From an uncultured Bacteroidales bacterium (lineage in GTDB: Bacteria; Bacteroidota; Bacteroidia; Bacteroidales; UBA932): a DNA stretch of 50,020 nt. The stretch is taken from positions 1-50,020 of the forward strand of contig ONOQ01000020.1 of assembly GCA_900319485.1 (NCBI GenBank). The letters are read 5' to 3'. This document shows, piece after piece, positions 8,053-15,885 of the stretch. Under the pieces are notes generated by a model. It searched no databases. It was not told the DNA's origin and worked only from the letters and a program-made list of their open reading frames with translations. Within the stretch, counting starts at the first letter, position 1, and each line of letters begins with the position of its first letter. Position numbers and translations under genes: made by a program.

Positions 8053-8526
8053 CTAGTGCAGAAGATCTATGGCCCCGAAGACGCCGAGGGAGGCGGCAAG
8101 CATTATGGCGCCGGCTAGAAGAACCCCAAGGAGTACGTACAGGACGCTTTTCTTGAAGTCCATATCAAGGATGCTGGCGGCAAGGGTGCCGGTCCAGGCA
8201 CCTGTGCCGGGGAGGGGAATGCCCACAAACAGCAGCAGGGCTACATACAGCCCGGCGCCTGCCTTGGCTTCCAGTTTACGGCCGCCCTTCTCTCCTTTTT
8301 CAAGGCACCAGCGGCAGAAGCCGCCTATCACTTTCTTGTCCTTGCCCCAGTCCAGGATGCGGCGGGCAAAAAGGAAGATAAACGGCACGGGAAGCATATT
8401 TCCCAGGACAGAAACTATGATGGAAGGCACTATGGGAAGCCCAAAGCCCACGGCATAAGGAATGGCGCCGCGAAGTTCTATGAGCGGCACCATTGATATA
8501 AGGAAAACAATAAGATATTTCTTCAT
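8053..8526 (-). CDS. COG2426 small membrane protein (putative small multidrug export family)
   Basis: A 157-residue integral membrane protein with about four hydrophobic spans. The family signatures are SMVPLIELRGAIPYAVG near the N-terminus and VGIPLPGTGAWTGTLAA in the second half. The family is annotated as small multidrug export, but its substrate is not established to my knowledge. Its ATG shares one base with the stop of the upstream PfkB kinase (TGATG), so the two are translationally coupled, though no functional link is evident. The gene ends at the edge of the repeat-filled gap. Confidence 0.85.
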   Translation of the reverse strand: MKKYLIVFLISMVPLIELRGAIPYAVGFGLPIVPSIIVSVLGNMLPVPFIFLFARRILDWGKDKKVIGGFCRWCLEKGEKGGRKLEAKAGAGLYVALLLFVGIPLPGTGAWTGTLAASILDMDFKKSVLYVLLGVLLAGAIMLAASLGVFGAIDLLH

Positions 8527-9542
8527 CAGTTGAGGGGCGGAAGGGGATCATTGGAATTTGCTGCTATGAGGGCGCGGATCTCGTCCTTCGCTTCTCTCCA
8601 GCGGGGGATGTCTATCTTGGTGCCGATTACTTCCACCACCTTTGCGGCAATGATGGAGCCTATCTGGCCGCACACAAGGAGCGGCATTCCCAGCGAGTGG
8701 GCATATAGGAAACCGGCCGCATAGGTGTCTCCTGCACCAGTGGCGTCAATGGGCGTTGCGGGCCAGGGTTCTATGAAGTAGTAGTCATCTCCGGACTTTA
8801 CCATAGACCCGGCCTTGCCAACCTTCACAACAGCTATCTTGCAGTGACGCGCAAGTTCATCAATTGCATCACGGGGCTCCATCTTGGTGAACGCCTTGGC
8901 TTCGGACTCATTTGCAAACACAATGTCCACGTAGTTTTCTACCAGATTGTGGAAAAATGCATCATTGGATTCAACCACATTGTAGGAAGCCATATCTATG
9001 GAAATGATACATCCCGCTGCCTTTGCAAGACGCGCGGCCTTTGAGATGAGTTCCTGGTTCTGGACCAGGTAGCCCTCAATGTGGAAGTAGTCATAGCCTT
9101 CAAAAAATGATGCATCCAGGTCCTCAGGCCCCAGTTCAAGGGTGGCGCCCATATAATCGGCAAAAGTGCGCTCTGCGTTGGCGCCGGTGATAAAGACCAT
9201 GCATCGGCCCGAAGATTTCTCCGAGTACAGCATCTGGGCCTTCACTCCGTACTGCTCCATAGTGCTCTTGAAGAGGTTTCCAAGGTCATCGTTGCCGATT
9301 TTCCCAAGGAAGCCGGACTCCATCCCGAAGATTGCCGTGCAGGTGATGGTGTTTGCCGCGCTGCCGCCGGGAACATACTTTACGCCGTACTGCTTGAGCT
9401 CTTCCCATATACGGTCTCCGGTTTCCATATCCACGTGCTGCATACTGCCAAGCGGGAGGTGGAACTTCTTGAGAAGGGTGTCGTCCGGGAGGACGGCAAG
9501 GATGTCTGTAAGGGCGTTGCCTATGCCTAAGATAGATTTCAT
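8526..9542 (-). CDS. PfkB-family carbohydrate/nucleoside kinase
   Basis: A 338-residue ribokinase-fold enzyme that transfers phosphate from ATP to a sugar or nucleoside hydroxyl. Seen: the N-terminal GIGNALTDILA, the glycine-rich VPGGSAANTI substrate loop, and the C-terminal catalytic signature DATGAGDTYAAGFLYA with the base Asp and anion hole. The layout resembles the adenosine-kinase-like group common in Bacteroidota, but substrate cannot be decided by reading. A -7 box TAATTTTG on this strand lies at 9561-9568, so the leader is short. COG2426 follows in the same operon. Confidence 0.88.
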   Translation of the reverse strand: MKSILGIGNALTDILAVLPDDTLLKKFHLPLGSMQHVDMETGDRIWEELKQYGVKYVPGGSAANTITCTAIFGMESGFLGKIGNDDLGNLFKSTMEQYGVKAQMLYSEKSSGRCMVFITGANAERTFADYMGATLELGPEDLDASFFEGYDYFHIEGYLVQNQELISKAARLAKAAGCIISIDMASYNVVESNDAFFHNLVENYVDIVFANESEAKAFTKMEPRDAIDELARHCKIAVVKVGKAGSMVKSGDDYYFIEPWPATPIDATGAGDTYAAGFLYAHSLGMPLLVCGQIGSIIAAKVVEVIGTKIDIPRWREAKDEIRALIAANSNDPLPPLN

Positions 9543-9591
9543 AAAAGGTCAGATTACCTACAAAATTAACCATAATTTGCGGATTTTCCAT

Positions 9592-9599
9592 TACCTTTG
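9592..9599 (+). promoter_or_regulatory. -7 box TACCTTTG just upstream of the flippase-like gene
   Basis: TACCTTTG ends 8 nt before the ATG at 9608. If transcription starts about 6 nt after the box, as is usual in this phylum, the mRNA would have almost no leader. This argues for the ATG at 9608 and against the in-frame GTG at 9599, which overlaps the box itself. Confidence 0.55.
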
Positions 9600-9607
9600 T
9601 GTGGCCG

Positions 9608-10594
9608 ATGGACAATAAAGTCAAAAATATCCTCCAGTCCCTCTTCTGGACCGCCGTAGCAGCGGTCCTGGTGTGGTTTTGCGTCAAGGCTATAGACTGG
9701 AAGGAGTTTCTTGCCGCTCTCCGTACCTGCAAGTGGATTTACGTGGCGCTGTCCTTCGTGGTCGGCTGCATTTTCATAGCCGTGAGGGGCCTCCGCTGGC
9801 ATATGCTTATAAAGCCACTTGATCCCACCATCACCAAAACCGACGTAGTAAATGCCTACGGAATAGGTTTCATCGCCAATCTGGTGCTTCCAAAACTTGG
9901 AGAGGCAATAAAAATCGGCTATATAGTGAAGGATTCCGGCAAGGGGGCCGATGGAAAGCGGCACCTCACCGTAGACGCCGCCATCGGCACATATCTGGCC
10001 GAAAAAGCCGTGGATGCCATTGTCCTCGTCATTTGCGCCGTCATCTTCCTGGCCGGCTCATGGGGTATAATGAAGGACAACCTGCAAATTGGAGGCGGAG
10101 TAATGACCTGGACTCTTGTGGCCGGTATAGCCCTCTCCGCCGCCTTTATCCTCCTTTGCCGTAAGATGCAGGATCGAGGCGGTATATGGGAAAAAGCCTG
10201 GATCTTTATCTGCGGCATCGGCCGCGGGCTCACTACAATCGGCAAACTGGAAAGGCCCTGGCTGTTTATCCTGTACACCGTTTCGATATGGGGCAGTTTC
10301 TGGCTCACCAGCGCCCTGATAGTGTGGGCTCTCAATGATATAGAACCGTTTACCGCCCTTACATCGGCCGATGCCTTCGGCCTTATGGTAACCGGCAGCA
10401 TCACCACCATAATTCCCGTCCCGGGAGGCTTCGGAGCGTATCACGGGGCCGTGGCAACGGTAATGCAGGCTCTCTACGACATCCCCATTGGCAGCGGCAT
10501 GATCTACGCCACCCTCAACCACGAGGCCCAACTTCTGGCCCAGGCCGTAACCGGACTCTGGTGCTACATCCACCAAACCTTCTTCCGCAAATGA
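9608..10594 (+). CDS. Lysylphosphatidylglycerol synthase TM-region (UPF0104/AglD-type) membrane protein
   Basis: A 328-residue integral membrane protein with about eight hydrophobic spans. Family features include GLRWHMLIKPLDP, the GIGFIANLVLPKLGEAIKIGYI region and a C-terminal GSITTIIPVPGGFGAYHGA motif, the hallmark of this family. Relatives include the flippase part of MprF and the archaeal AglD group; in Bacteroidota the role is generally unknown, perhaps lipid or polyprenyl-linked substrate handling. The ATG at 9608 is preferred because the -7 box TACCTTTG overlaps the alternative GTG at 9599. Its stop overlaps the aroE start by 4 bp. Confidence 0.85.
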   Translation: MDNKVKNILQSLFWTAVAAVLVWFCVKAIDWKEFLAALRTCKWIYVALSFVVGCIFIAVRGLRWHMLIKPLDPTITKTDVVNAYGIGFIANLVLPKLGEAIKIGYIVKDSGKGADGKRHLTVDAAIGTYLAEKAVDAIVLVICAVIFLAGSWGIMKDNLQIGGGVMTWTLVAGIALSAAFILLCRKMQDRGGIWEKAWIFICGIGRGLTTIGKLERPWLFILYTVSIWGSFWLTSALIVWALNDIEPFTALTSADAFGLMVTGSITTIIPVPGGFGAYHGAVATVMQALYDIPIGSGMIYATLNHEAQLLAQAVTGLWCYIHQTFFRK

Positions 10595-11328
10595 AACGCT
10601 TTGCGCTTATCGGCCATCCTGTAGCGGGCTCCCTCAGTCCCCGCCTTTTCACCGCGGCTTATGAGGGCCGATATCCCTACGACCTCATTGACGCCCCATT
10701 CGATGAGGCCTGGGCGCGTTTTTTAGCCGATTATCACGGCATCAACGTGACCGCTCCCTACAAGCAGGACGCCTTCAGGGCGGTGGATGTCCTTTCCGAC
10801 GGAGCAAGGGAGTGCGGCGCAGTGAATCTTGTGGTAAAGGCCCCGGACGGACTTCTTCACGGCTACAACACGGATGTTGACGGCGTTGTGGGGGCTGTCC
10901 GTGAAACCGGCTTTCAGCCTTCTGATACGCTTGTCATCGGCGCCGGCGGGGCCGCGATGGCTGCAGTCGTAGGAGCGAAAATCCTTGGCTCCAAAACCAT
11001 CACCATAGCCAACCGCACATACGAAAAGGCAGCTGCTCTTGCAGCCGCCCATTCGTGTGAGGCCGTTCCGCTTGATGCTATCGGCACGCTTTCTCCGGAC
11101 CTTGTCATCTACACCATTCCCGGAGGAGTCCCCGTTGTGCCGGGAATGCCGCTTGGCGGCGCCGTAATCCTTGAGGCAGAGTACAAGCGCCCGTCACTTT
11201 CATCGGCCCCGTGCCGCAAATATATCAGCGGCCTTCGGTGGATCCTCCACCAGGCGGTGGCCGGTTACAGCCTCTTTACAGGAGAGGCCCCCGATCTGGA
11301 GGCCCTTTCCCGTTCAATTATTTGTTAA
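10591..11328 (+). CDS. aroE: Shikimate dehydrogenase
   Basis: A 245-residue enzyme that reduces 3-dehydroshikimate to shikimate with NADPH in aromatic amino acid synthesis. Seen: ALIGHPVAGSLSP (shikimate-binding serines), the catalytic lysine in GINVTAPYKQDAF, NTDVDGVVGAV, and the nucleotide-binding VIGAGGAAMAAVVGAK followed by NRTYEKA. It is on the short side for the family (usually 250-280). The ATG at 10591 overlaps the upstream stop (ATGA). It converges with and overlaps trpB2 by 11 bp, so two aromatic-amino-acid genes face each other tail to tail. Confidence 0.94.
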   Translation: MKRFALIGHPVAGSLSPRLFTAAYEGRYPYDLIDAPFDEAWARFLADYHGINVTAPYKQDAFRAVDVLSDGARECGAVNLVVKAPDGLLHGYNTDVDGVVGAVRETGFQPSDTLVIGAGGAAMAAVVGAKILGSKTITIANRTYEKAAALAAAHSCEAVPLDAIGTLSPDLVIYTIPGGVPVVPGMPLGGAVILEAEYKRPSLSSAPCRKYISGLRWILHQAVAGYSLFTGEAPDLEALSRSIIC

Positions 11329-12682
11329 GGGCATCGGCCGATGCCATAAACTTTGCCAGGTCTTCGTCGGAGACGTGGTAGTTCTGCATCTCGCCGGAGA
11401 AGTAACTGTCGTAGGCCGCCATATCCACAAATCCGTGGCCTGAGAGGTTGAAGAGGATGGTCTTGGCTTCACCGGTTTCCTTGCACTTCAGGGCCTCCGT
11501 GATGGTGGCGGCAATTGCGTGGCAACTTTCCGGAGCGGGGATGATGCCCTCTGTCTGGGCAAACAGCACACCTGCCGCGAAGGAATCCTTCTGCTCAATG
11601 TCCACAGCCTCCATAAAGCCGTCCTTCATAAGTTGTGAAAGGATAACGCCTGCACCGTGATAGCGAAGGCCGCCGGCGTGGATTGATGCGGGCTTGAAGG
11701 TGTGGCCGAGGGTGTACATGGGAAGGAGGGGCGTCATACCGGCCTCATCGCCGAAGTCGTACTCGAACTTACCCCTGGTGAGTTTGGGGCAGGAATAAGG
11801 CTCTGCCGCAATGAAGCGGGTCTTCTTGCCGTCCTGGATGTTGTGACGCATGAAGGGATATGCAATGCCGGAGAAGTTTGATCCGCCGCCGAAGCAGGCA
11901 ATCACAATGTCCGGGTATTCTCCGGCCAGTTCCATCTGCTTCTCTGCCTCAAGGCCGATAATACTCTGGTGCAGGCAAACGTGGTTGAGCACCGAGCCAA
12001 GGGCATACTTGCAGTTAGGGGTGCTTACGGCAAGTTCGATAGCCTCGGAGATAGCGCAGCCAAGGGAACCCTGGTCGTTGGGGTTGCGGGTGATGATATC
12101 CTTACCGGCACGGGTACTCATTGAAGGGGAAGGGGTGATGGCCGCGCCGAAAGTCTGCATAATGGAGCGCCTGTAGGGCTTCTGTTCATAACTCACCTTA
12201 ACCATATACACAGCGCAGTCTATGCCGAATTTCTTGGTGGCATAACTGAGCGCTCCGCCCCACTGGCCGGCGCCGGTTTCCGTGGTAAGATTGGTGATTC
12301 CCTGTTCCTTGGCATAGTATGCCTGGGCGATGGCAGAGTTCAGTTTGTGGCTGCCTGCCGGGCTCACGCTCTCGTTCTTGAAGTAGATGTGTGCAGGGGT
12401 GCCCAGGGCGGCTTCCAGTTCATACGCCCTCACAAGGGGAGTGCAGCGATATGCGGCATACTGCTCACGTACGGGCTCCGGGATGGGGATCCACTCGTCT
12501 GTCTGGTTCAGTTCCTGGTCGGCGCAGGCCTTGCAGAAGATGGGGTAGAGGTCCTCAGGCTTGAGCGGCTGCTTGGTTGCGGGATGAAGGAAAGGCAGCG
12601 GCTTGTTGGGCATGATTGCCTGGATGTTGAAATAGTGCGTAGGAATCTCCGATTCCGGAAGCAGGTACTTTTTCTGTCGCAT
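11318..12682 (-). CDS. trpB: Tryptophan synthase beta chain, TrpB2 type
   Basis: A 454-residue PLP enzyme of the TrpB2 (COG1350) group, longer than canonical TrpB (about 400). It condenses indole with serine to make tryptophan and probably does not need TrpA. Seen: the PLP lysine in SVSPAGSHKLNSA, ETGAGQWGGAL, the phosphate loop CFGGGSNFSGIAYPF, and a C-terminal FNLSGHGFVDMAAY. No trpA is nearby, consistent with an orphan indole-salvage enzyme. A trp peptide leader and attenuator (12706-12823) immediately precede it, so it is evidently controlled by tryptophan supply. Confidence 0.95.
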   Translation of the reverse strand: MRQKKYLLPESEIPTHYFNIQAIMPNKPLPFLHPATKQPLKPEDLYPIFCKACADQELNQTDEWIPIPEPVREQYAAYRCTPLVRAYELEAALGTPAHIYFKNESVSPAGSHKLNSAIAQAYYAKEQGITNLTTETGAGQWGGALSYATKKFGIDCAVYMVKVSYEQKPYRRSIMQTFGAAITPSPSMSTRAGKDIITRNPNDQGSLGCAISEAIELAVSTPNCKYALGSVLNHVCLHQSIIGLEAEKQMELAGEYPDIVIACFGGGSNFSGIAYPFMRHNIQDGKKTRFIAAEPYSCPKLTRGKFEYDFGDEAGMTPLLPMYTLGHTFKPASIHAGGLRYHGAGVILSQLMKDGFMEAVDIEQKDSFAAGVLFAQTEGIIPAPESCHAIAATITEALKCKETGEAKTILFNLSGHGFVDMAAYDSYFSGEMQNYHVSDEDLAKFMASADALNK

Positions 12683-12705
12683 AATATAAGGGTTTAAACA
12701 AAAAT

Positions 12706-12740
12706 CAAAAAAAATGGCCTGCTGTAAGTCAGCAGGCCAA
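12706..12740 (-). terminator. trp attenuator terminator
   Basis: On the minus strand the perfect 10 bp stem TGGCCTGCTG/CAGCAGGCCA (12730-12739 with 12715-12724, 5 nt loop) is followed by a run of T (complement of 12707-12714), a strong intrinsic terminator ahead of trpB. The RNA segment GACUUACAG, which spans the loop and part of the 3' arm (12722-12730), is exactly complementary to CUGUAAGUC further upstream (12767-12775). The terminator can therefore be replaced by a 9 bp antiterminator. Confidence 0.88.
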
Positions 12741-12778
12741 TTCTATACATATCTATACGGCGAAGCGACTTACAGGGT

Positions 12779-12823
12779 TTAACTGCAAGCGCGCCACCAG
12801 TTGTTATTGTTGCTCATTCTCAT
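12779..12823 (-). CDS. trpL: trp leader peptide MRMSNNNNWWRACS
   Basis: A 14-codon open frame, ATG at 12823 (or at 12817), encoding MRMSNNNNWWRACS with two adjacent Trp codons (12794-12799) and TAA at 12779-12781. It stands about 40 bp before the attenuator hairpin of trpB. Stalling at the Trp codons when charged tRNA-Trp is scarce should leave the CUGUAAGUC segment free to form the antiterminator. The arrangement matches the Bacteroid-trp leader class described in Rfam, as I recall it. It is too short for ordinary gene calling. Confidence 0.88.
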   Translation of the reverse strand: MRMSNNNNWWRACS

Positions 12824-12870
12824 TCTGTTACAAAGATGAGGAATTGATTTTTAATATGCAAGAAAAATTT

Positions 12871-13632
12871 TTAAAAATTTGCAAGAAGGGGCGCTGTCCA
12901 CTCTGCGGAAGCCGTTACGAAGTTGGCTTCATACCAGGCGTTGAGGGCGGTGCAGACAAACAGCAGGATGATGAGGGTGGCCACGATGGCGCCAATCCAC
13001 TTGAGGCGTACAAGCCACTTCTTGTTATTCCAGCCGATGGTCTGGAACATGCTCCAGAAACCGTGGTTGAGGTGCAGCCAGATGGCCACGAACCATACGA
13101 TGTAGAGGGCTACCACCCACCAGTTGCGGAAAGTGGCAAGGAGGAGATAGTAGGGATTCTCCGCTTCCCCGCCCATGAATTCCTGAAGTTGCATCTTTGC
13201 CCAGAAGTGGGTGAGGTGGAAGGCAATGAAACCAAGGACGATGATTCCGAGGACTGCCATATTCTTGGCGCTCCAACTGTCGTTCTTTGCCTTGGAGGCA
13301 ACCTCATAACGCTTGAGGCCGCCGCGCTTCACTACGTTCTCATAACTGAGCCAGATGCCGTAGAGGATATGGATGGCAAAGCCAAGGGCCAGGATGGGAA
13401 CCATGATGGTGATGACGGGGGAGGACATGAAGTCGCAGCCAAGCTGGAACCAGCCGTCTCCGTGGGTATAAGGGAAAGCGTCTGCGGCTACCTTGCCGAA
13501 ATTACCTTTAAGTGAGTCGATTACGGAGAAGAAGTTGATGGTGCCGTGGAGAAGGAGGAAAATCACCAGGAAAGCACCGCTTACGCTCTGGATGAACTTC
13601 TTGCCGATGGATGAGGTTAAAAAATTAGCCAT
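12871..13632 (-). CDS. frdC: Succinate dehydrogenase / fumarate reductase cytochrome b subunit
   Basis: A 253-residue b558-type membrane anchor that binds haem and passes electrons between menaquinone and the fumarate reductase catalytic subunits. It starts MANFLTSSIGKKFIQS and has five hydrophobic spans with histidines placed for haem ligation (LLLHGTINF, AFHLTHFWAK, WLHLNHGFW), as in Bacteroides and Bacillus proteins. Normally frdA and frdB follow directly; here the next thing downstream is the trp leader and trpB. The catalytic subunits are absent from the window, so this is a split or duplicated locus. A -7 box TATATTTG on this strand is at 13663-13670. Confidence 0.92.
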   Translation of the reverse strand: MANFLTSSIGKKFIQSVSGAFLVIFLLLHGTINFFSVIDSLKGNFGKVAADAFPYTHGDGWFQLGCDFMSSPVITIMVPILALGFAIHILYGIWLSYENVVKRGGLKRYEVASKAKNDSWSAKNMAVLGIIVLGFIAFHLTHFWAKMQLQEFMGGEAENPYYLLLATFRNWWVVALYIVWFVAIWLHLNHGFWSMFQTIGWNNKKWLVRLKWIGAIVATLIILLFVCTALNAWYEANFVTASAEWTAPLLANF

Positions 13633-13662
13633 TATAGTTTAGTTAAATTTGTTTCCAGTTCA

Positions 13663-13711
13663 CAAATATAGGAATCTTTCTTGGAAGTTTACCAATATTT
13701 CGGTACTTTTG
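13663..13711. promoter_or_regulatory. Divergent promoters of frdC and pyrH
   Basis: On the minus strand TATATTTG (complement of 13663-13670) lies 30 bp before the frdC ATG. On the plus strand TACTTTTG (13704-13711) lies 22 bp before the pyrH ATG at 13734. Both match TAnnTTTG. The plus-strand box also shows that the in-frame TTG at 13713 is too close to be the real pyrH start. Confidence 0.5.
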
Positions 13712-13733
13712 TTTGACATTAAAACATCTATTT

Positions 13734-14438
13734 ATGTATAAACGCGTTCTTCTCAAACTCTCCGGAGAAAGCCTCGGAGGTCCCGCCGGCAAAGGCCTTG
13801 ATACCCAGTGGCTGGAAAAATATGCAAAGGAAGTGGCATCGGCCGCAAAAGCAGGCCTTCAGATAGCCATAGTGAACGGCGGCGGCAATATCTTCCGCGG
13901 CCTTCAGGGCGTAGGCAAGGGCTTCGACCGCGTGGATGGAGACAAGATGGGAATGCTCGCAACCGTCATCAACGCCCTGGCCCTCAAGATGTTTATTAAG
14001 GCGGAAGGCGTTGAGGCAGAGGTCTTTACCTCAACCCCCATGGAGCCCCACGCAAAGTATTATATGAGGGATGAAGCCGTGAAACTGATGGAGCGTGGCG
14101 GCGTGGCCCTCATCGCCGGCGGCACCGGCAACCCCTTCTTCACCACTGACAGCGGCGCAGCGCTCCGCGCCCTTGAGATAGGGGCCGATGCCCTCCTCAA
14201 AGGCACCCGCGTAGACGGCGTCTACACCGCAGACCCGGAGAAGGATCCATCGGCCACAAAGTACGATGAACTCTCCTTCGACGAAGCCATCTCCAAGCAC
14301 CTCAAGGTGATGGACCAGACCGCCTACGCCCTCTGCAGTGACGGCAAGATGCCCATCATCGTCTTCGATATGAACGCCACCGGCAACCTTACCAAACTCC
14401 TCTCCGGAGAAAAAGTTGGCACCCTGGTGCACCCGTAG
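13734..14438 (+). CDS. pyrH: Uridylate kinase
   Basis: A 234-residue UMP kinase that phosphorylates UMP to UDP in pyrimidine synthesis. It belongs to the amino-acid-kinase fold, distinct from eukaryotic UMP/CMP kinases. Motifs are YKRVLLKLSGESL at the N-terminus, IAIVNGGGNIFRG, GTGNPFFTTDSGAALRA, KGTRVDGVYTADPEK and ALCSDGKMPIIVFDM. The start MYKRVLL at 13734 aligns with the family. A -7 box TACTTTTG precedes it, and its stop is followed by a 13 bp palindrome and element PE3. Confidence 0.96.
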   Translation: MYKRVLLKLSGESLGGPAGKGLDTQWLEKYAKEVASAAKAGLQIAIVNGGGNIFRGLQGVGKGFDRVDGDKMGMLATVINALALKMFIKAEGVEAEVFTSTPMEPHAKYYMRDEAVKLMERGGVALIAGGTGNPFFTTDSGAALRALEIGADALLKGTRVDGVYTADPEKDPSATKYDELSFDEAISKHLKVMDQTAYALCSDGKMPIIVFDMNATGNLTKLLSGEKVGTLVHP

Positions 14439-14449
14439 TGCATACCCGG

Positions 14450-14462
14450 TGGACCCGGTCCA
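14450..14462. repeat. 13 bp palindrome TGGACCCGGTCCA
   Basis: This copy of the dispersed palindrome TGGACCNGGTCCA has C as the central base. It lies 11 bp after the pyrH stop and 16 bp before element PE3. The other copies are at 7687, 7732, 7883, 7922 (one mismatch), 7961, 38532 and 48339. Confidence 0.7.
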
Positions 14463-14478
14463 GCCCGTCTAGATAGGT

Positions 14479-14586
14479 CGTTTTTGTTAACTGCTTGATT
14501 ATCGGCCGATTATAACATTTACTCCCGCCCAAACGGACGGGAGTAAATTTCATAAGTATCAAATATTCAAGTGTTTAACTAAAACG
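14479..14586. repeat. PE3: 108 bp palindromic element, variant ends
   Basis: The ends CGTTTTTGTTAA (14479-14490) and TTAACTAAAACG (14575-14586) are inverted copies, with TTTT where the other elements have GGAG. The central stem ATTTACTCCCG (14517-14527) pairs perfectly with 14538-14548 around 10 nt, centred exactly on the element. The arms contain CTTGATTATC, like the conserved block of the other copies. It lies between the converging 3' ends of pyrH and a DUF4252 gene, where the stem could terminate both transcripts. Confidence 0.72.
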
Positions 14587-14591
14587 CTCAA

Positions 14592-15077
14592 TTAATCTGC
14601 CGCGGCGGAGGCAATGACTTCTTCCAGTTTAGCGCGGTCCATCTGACCGTCTATGGACAGGAAGGTGGTCTCTGAGCCGTCTTTTGCCAGCATTAGAAGG
14701 GAGGTTACCGTCTTGCTGTCTCCAACGGAGTACAGGCGCATCACTTCTCCGTCTTCCTTGGCTTCCATGAGGAGTTCGTACTTGCTTTTGTTAAGGCCGC
14801 GGGATACTTCTCCATAGAGTTTTTCTCCGGTGGCGGCGTCTTCCGTTGATAGGAGATAGAAGCCGTTCATGGACTTTATGATGGGCGTGAAGTTCACATC
14901 TTCATCGGCCAGTTCAACATCTGGGATCTTGCCTATGAGCCTGAACATTGCCGGGGAGATGTATACTGCGCTTACTCCGGGAAGGTCTGAGTATTTGTTG
15001 TACAGTTCCTTGCCACCCTGGGCAAAGGCCGGGAGAGCCAGCGCAATGGCTGCTATTATTGCATATATCTTTTTCAT
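14592..15077 (-). CDS. DUF4252 secreted protein (second copy)
   Basis: A 161-residue exported protein with a Sec signal peptide (MKKIYAIIAAIALALPAFAQ), followed by a DUF4252-type domain: GVSAVYISPAMFRLIG near the start, and YELLMEAKEDGEVMRLYSV, SLLMLAKDG and TTFLSIDGQMDRAKLEEV later. It is predicted periplasmic; function unknown. The ATG at 15077 overlaps the upstream stop by 4 bp (ATGA). It is the last gene of a four-gene operon, and a paralogue (15882-16370) is the first. Confidence 0.85.
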   Translation of the reverse strand: MKKIYAIIAAIALALPAFAQGGKELYNKYSDLPGVSAVYISPAMFRLIGKIPDVELADEDVNFTPIIKSMNGFYLLSTEDAATGEKLYGEVSRGLNKSKYELLMEAKEDGEVMRLYSVGDSKTVTSLLMLAKDGSETTFLSIDGQMDRAKLEEVIASAAAD

Positions 15078-15415
15078 TTCCAATAGTTTAACTTGTTAAA
15101 TGTGGATTCTGCATCTTCCAGTTTTACGGAAGCGCTGTTTACCGAGCCTGAGATCTTGCAGAGGGCATTCTCCACGGCGGCGTAGGCAAGGTAGGGATCG
15201 TCAAAGGTATCTGCGGGGGTGTCAGAAGGCCTTCTGAGGCCGATAAATCCTGCCACCACAACAACTGCCGCCGCTGCCGCGCTCCAGGCGATGACCGGAA
15301 CCCTGCGGGAAGGTATCTTCACGGAGAGGTCTCCGGGAACGGGGATGTTTTCATCGGCCCCTATCCTCTCAAGTTCCTCTACGGATAGTTTCTCTATTTC
15401 CTTTATTGATTTCAT
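15074..15415 (-). CDS. Single-span membrane protein, probable anti-sigma factor
   Basis: A 113-residue protein with a short cytoplasmic N-terminus (KSIKEIEKLSVEELERIGADE), one membrane span (VIAWSAAAAAVVVVAGFIGL, about residues 40-60) and an extracytoplasmic C-terminus. It directly follows an ECF sigma gene with a 4 bp overlap. Position, topology and size fit a Bacteroidota anti-sigma factor that holds the sigma at the membrane. I see no ZAS-type HxxxCxxC motif, so the assignment rests on context. Confidence 0.65.
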   Translation of the reverse strand: MKSIKEIEKLSVEELERIGADENIPVPGDLSVKIPSRRVPVIAWSAAAAAVVVVAGFIGLRRPSDTPADTFDDPYLAYAAVENALCKISGSVNSASVKLEDAESTFNKLNYWK

Positions 15416-15885
15416 AACAGTTGTTTTAATCTTTTTCTTGCCAGGGACACCTGGACCCTGATGTTTAGGCCGCTGAGGCCCGTACGTTTTTCTATTTCAC
15501 CATAGTCCAGCCCTTCAATCACCTTCATTGAAAGCAGTTTCCTCTGGCTTTCCGGGAGAGAGTCCATCGCTTTCCGGACGCCCTCAAGTTGCTCCCTGAG
15601 GTCAAGGTCTTCGTCGGGAGGCCCCTTGACGGCCATTTCCTCTTTGAGGGTATCTGACGGGAGCCTTTTTCTGATACGGTCTATGCAGAGGTTCCGCATC
15701 ATGAGGGCACCGTAGGACTGGGGGTTACGGATCAGTTCCAGATGGTCCCTGAGGTTCCAGAGCTTCAGGTAGAGGTCCTGGACGGCGTCCCTTGCATCGG
15801 CCTCATTCTCCAGTATATAGAAGGCTATGCGGTAGAAACGTCCCTGGAGGGGAATCCATATGTCCTCGAAGGCCCTAGTTGTCAT
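15412..15885 (-). CDS. ECF-type RNA polymerase sigma factor
   Basis: A 157-residue sigma-70 family protein with region 2 (FEDIWIPLQGRFYRIAFYILENEADARDAVQDLYLKLW) and region 4 (LPESQRKLLSMKVIEGLDYGEIEKRTGLSGLNIRVQVSLARKRL), the minimal ECF architecture that redirects RNA polymerase to a few target promoters. The ATG at 15885 overlaps the stop of the preceding DUF4252 gene (ATGA); a longer reading frame upstream only reads through that gene in another frame. The next gene, a probable anti-sigma factor, also overlaps by 4 bp. Confidence 0.9.
   Translation of the reverse strand: MTTRAFEDIWIPLQGRFYRIAFYILENEADARDAVQDLYLKLWNLRDHLELIRNPQSYGALMMRNLCIDRIRKRLPSDTLKEEMAVKGPPDEDLDLREQLEGVRKAMDSLPESQRKLLSMKVIEGLDYGEIEKRTGLSGLNIRVQVSLARKRLKQLL

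Noticed and set aside
7599-8156. Several overlapping open frames on both strands between the transposase relic and COG2426, some with repeated DQVHGLP or GPGPRP motifs
   Set aside because: They arise from the 40 bp tandem repeat and the 13 bp palindrome read in every frame; none has a signal, domain or stable composition outside the repeats.
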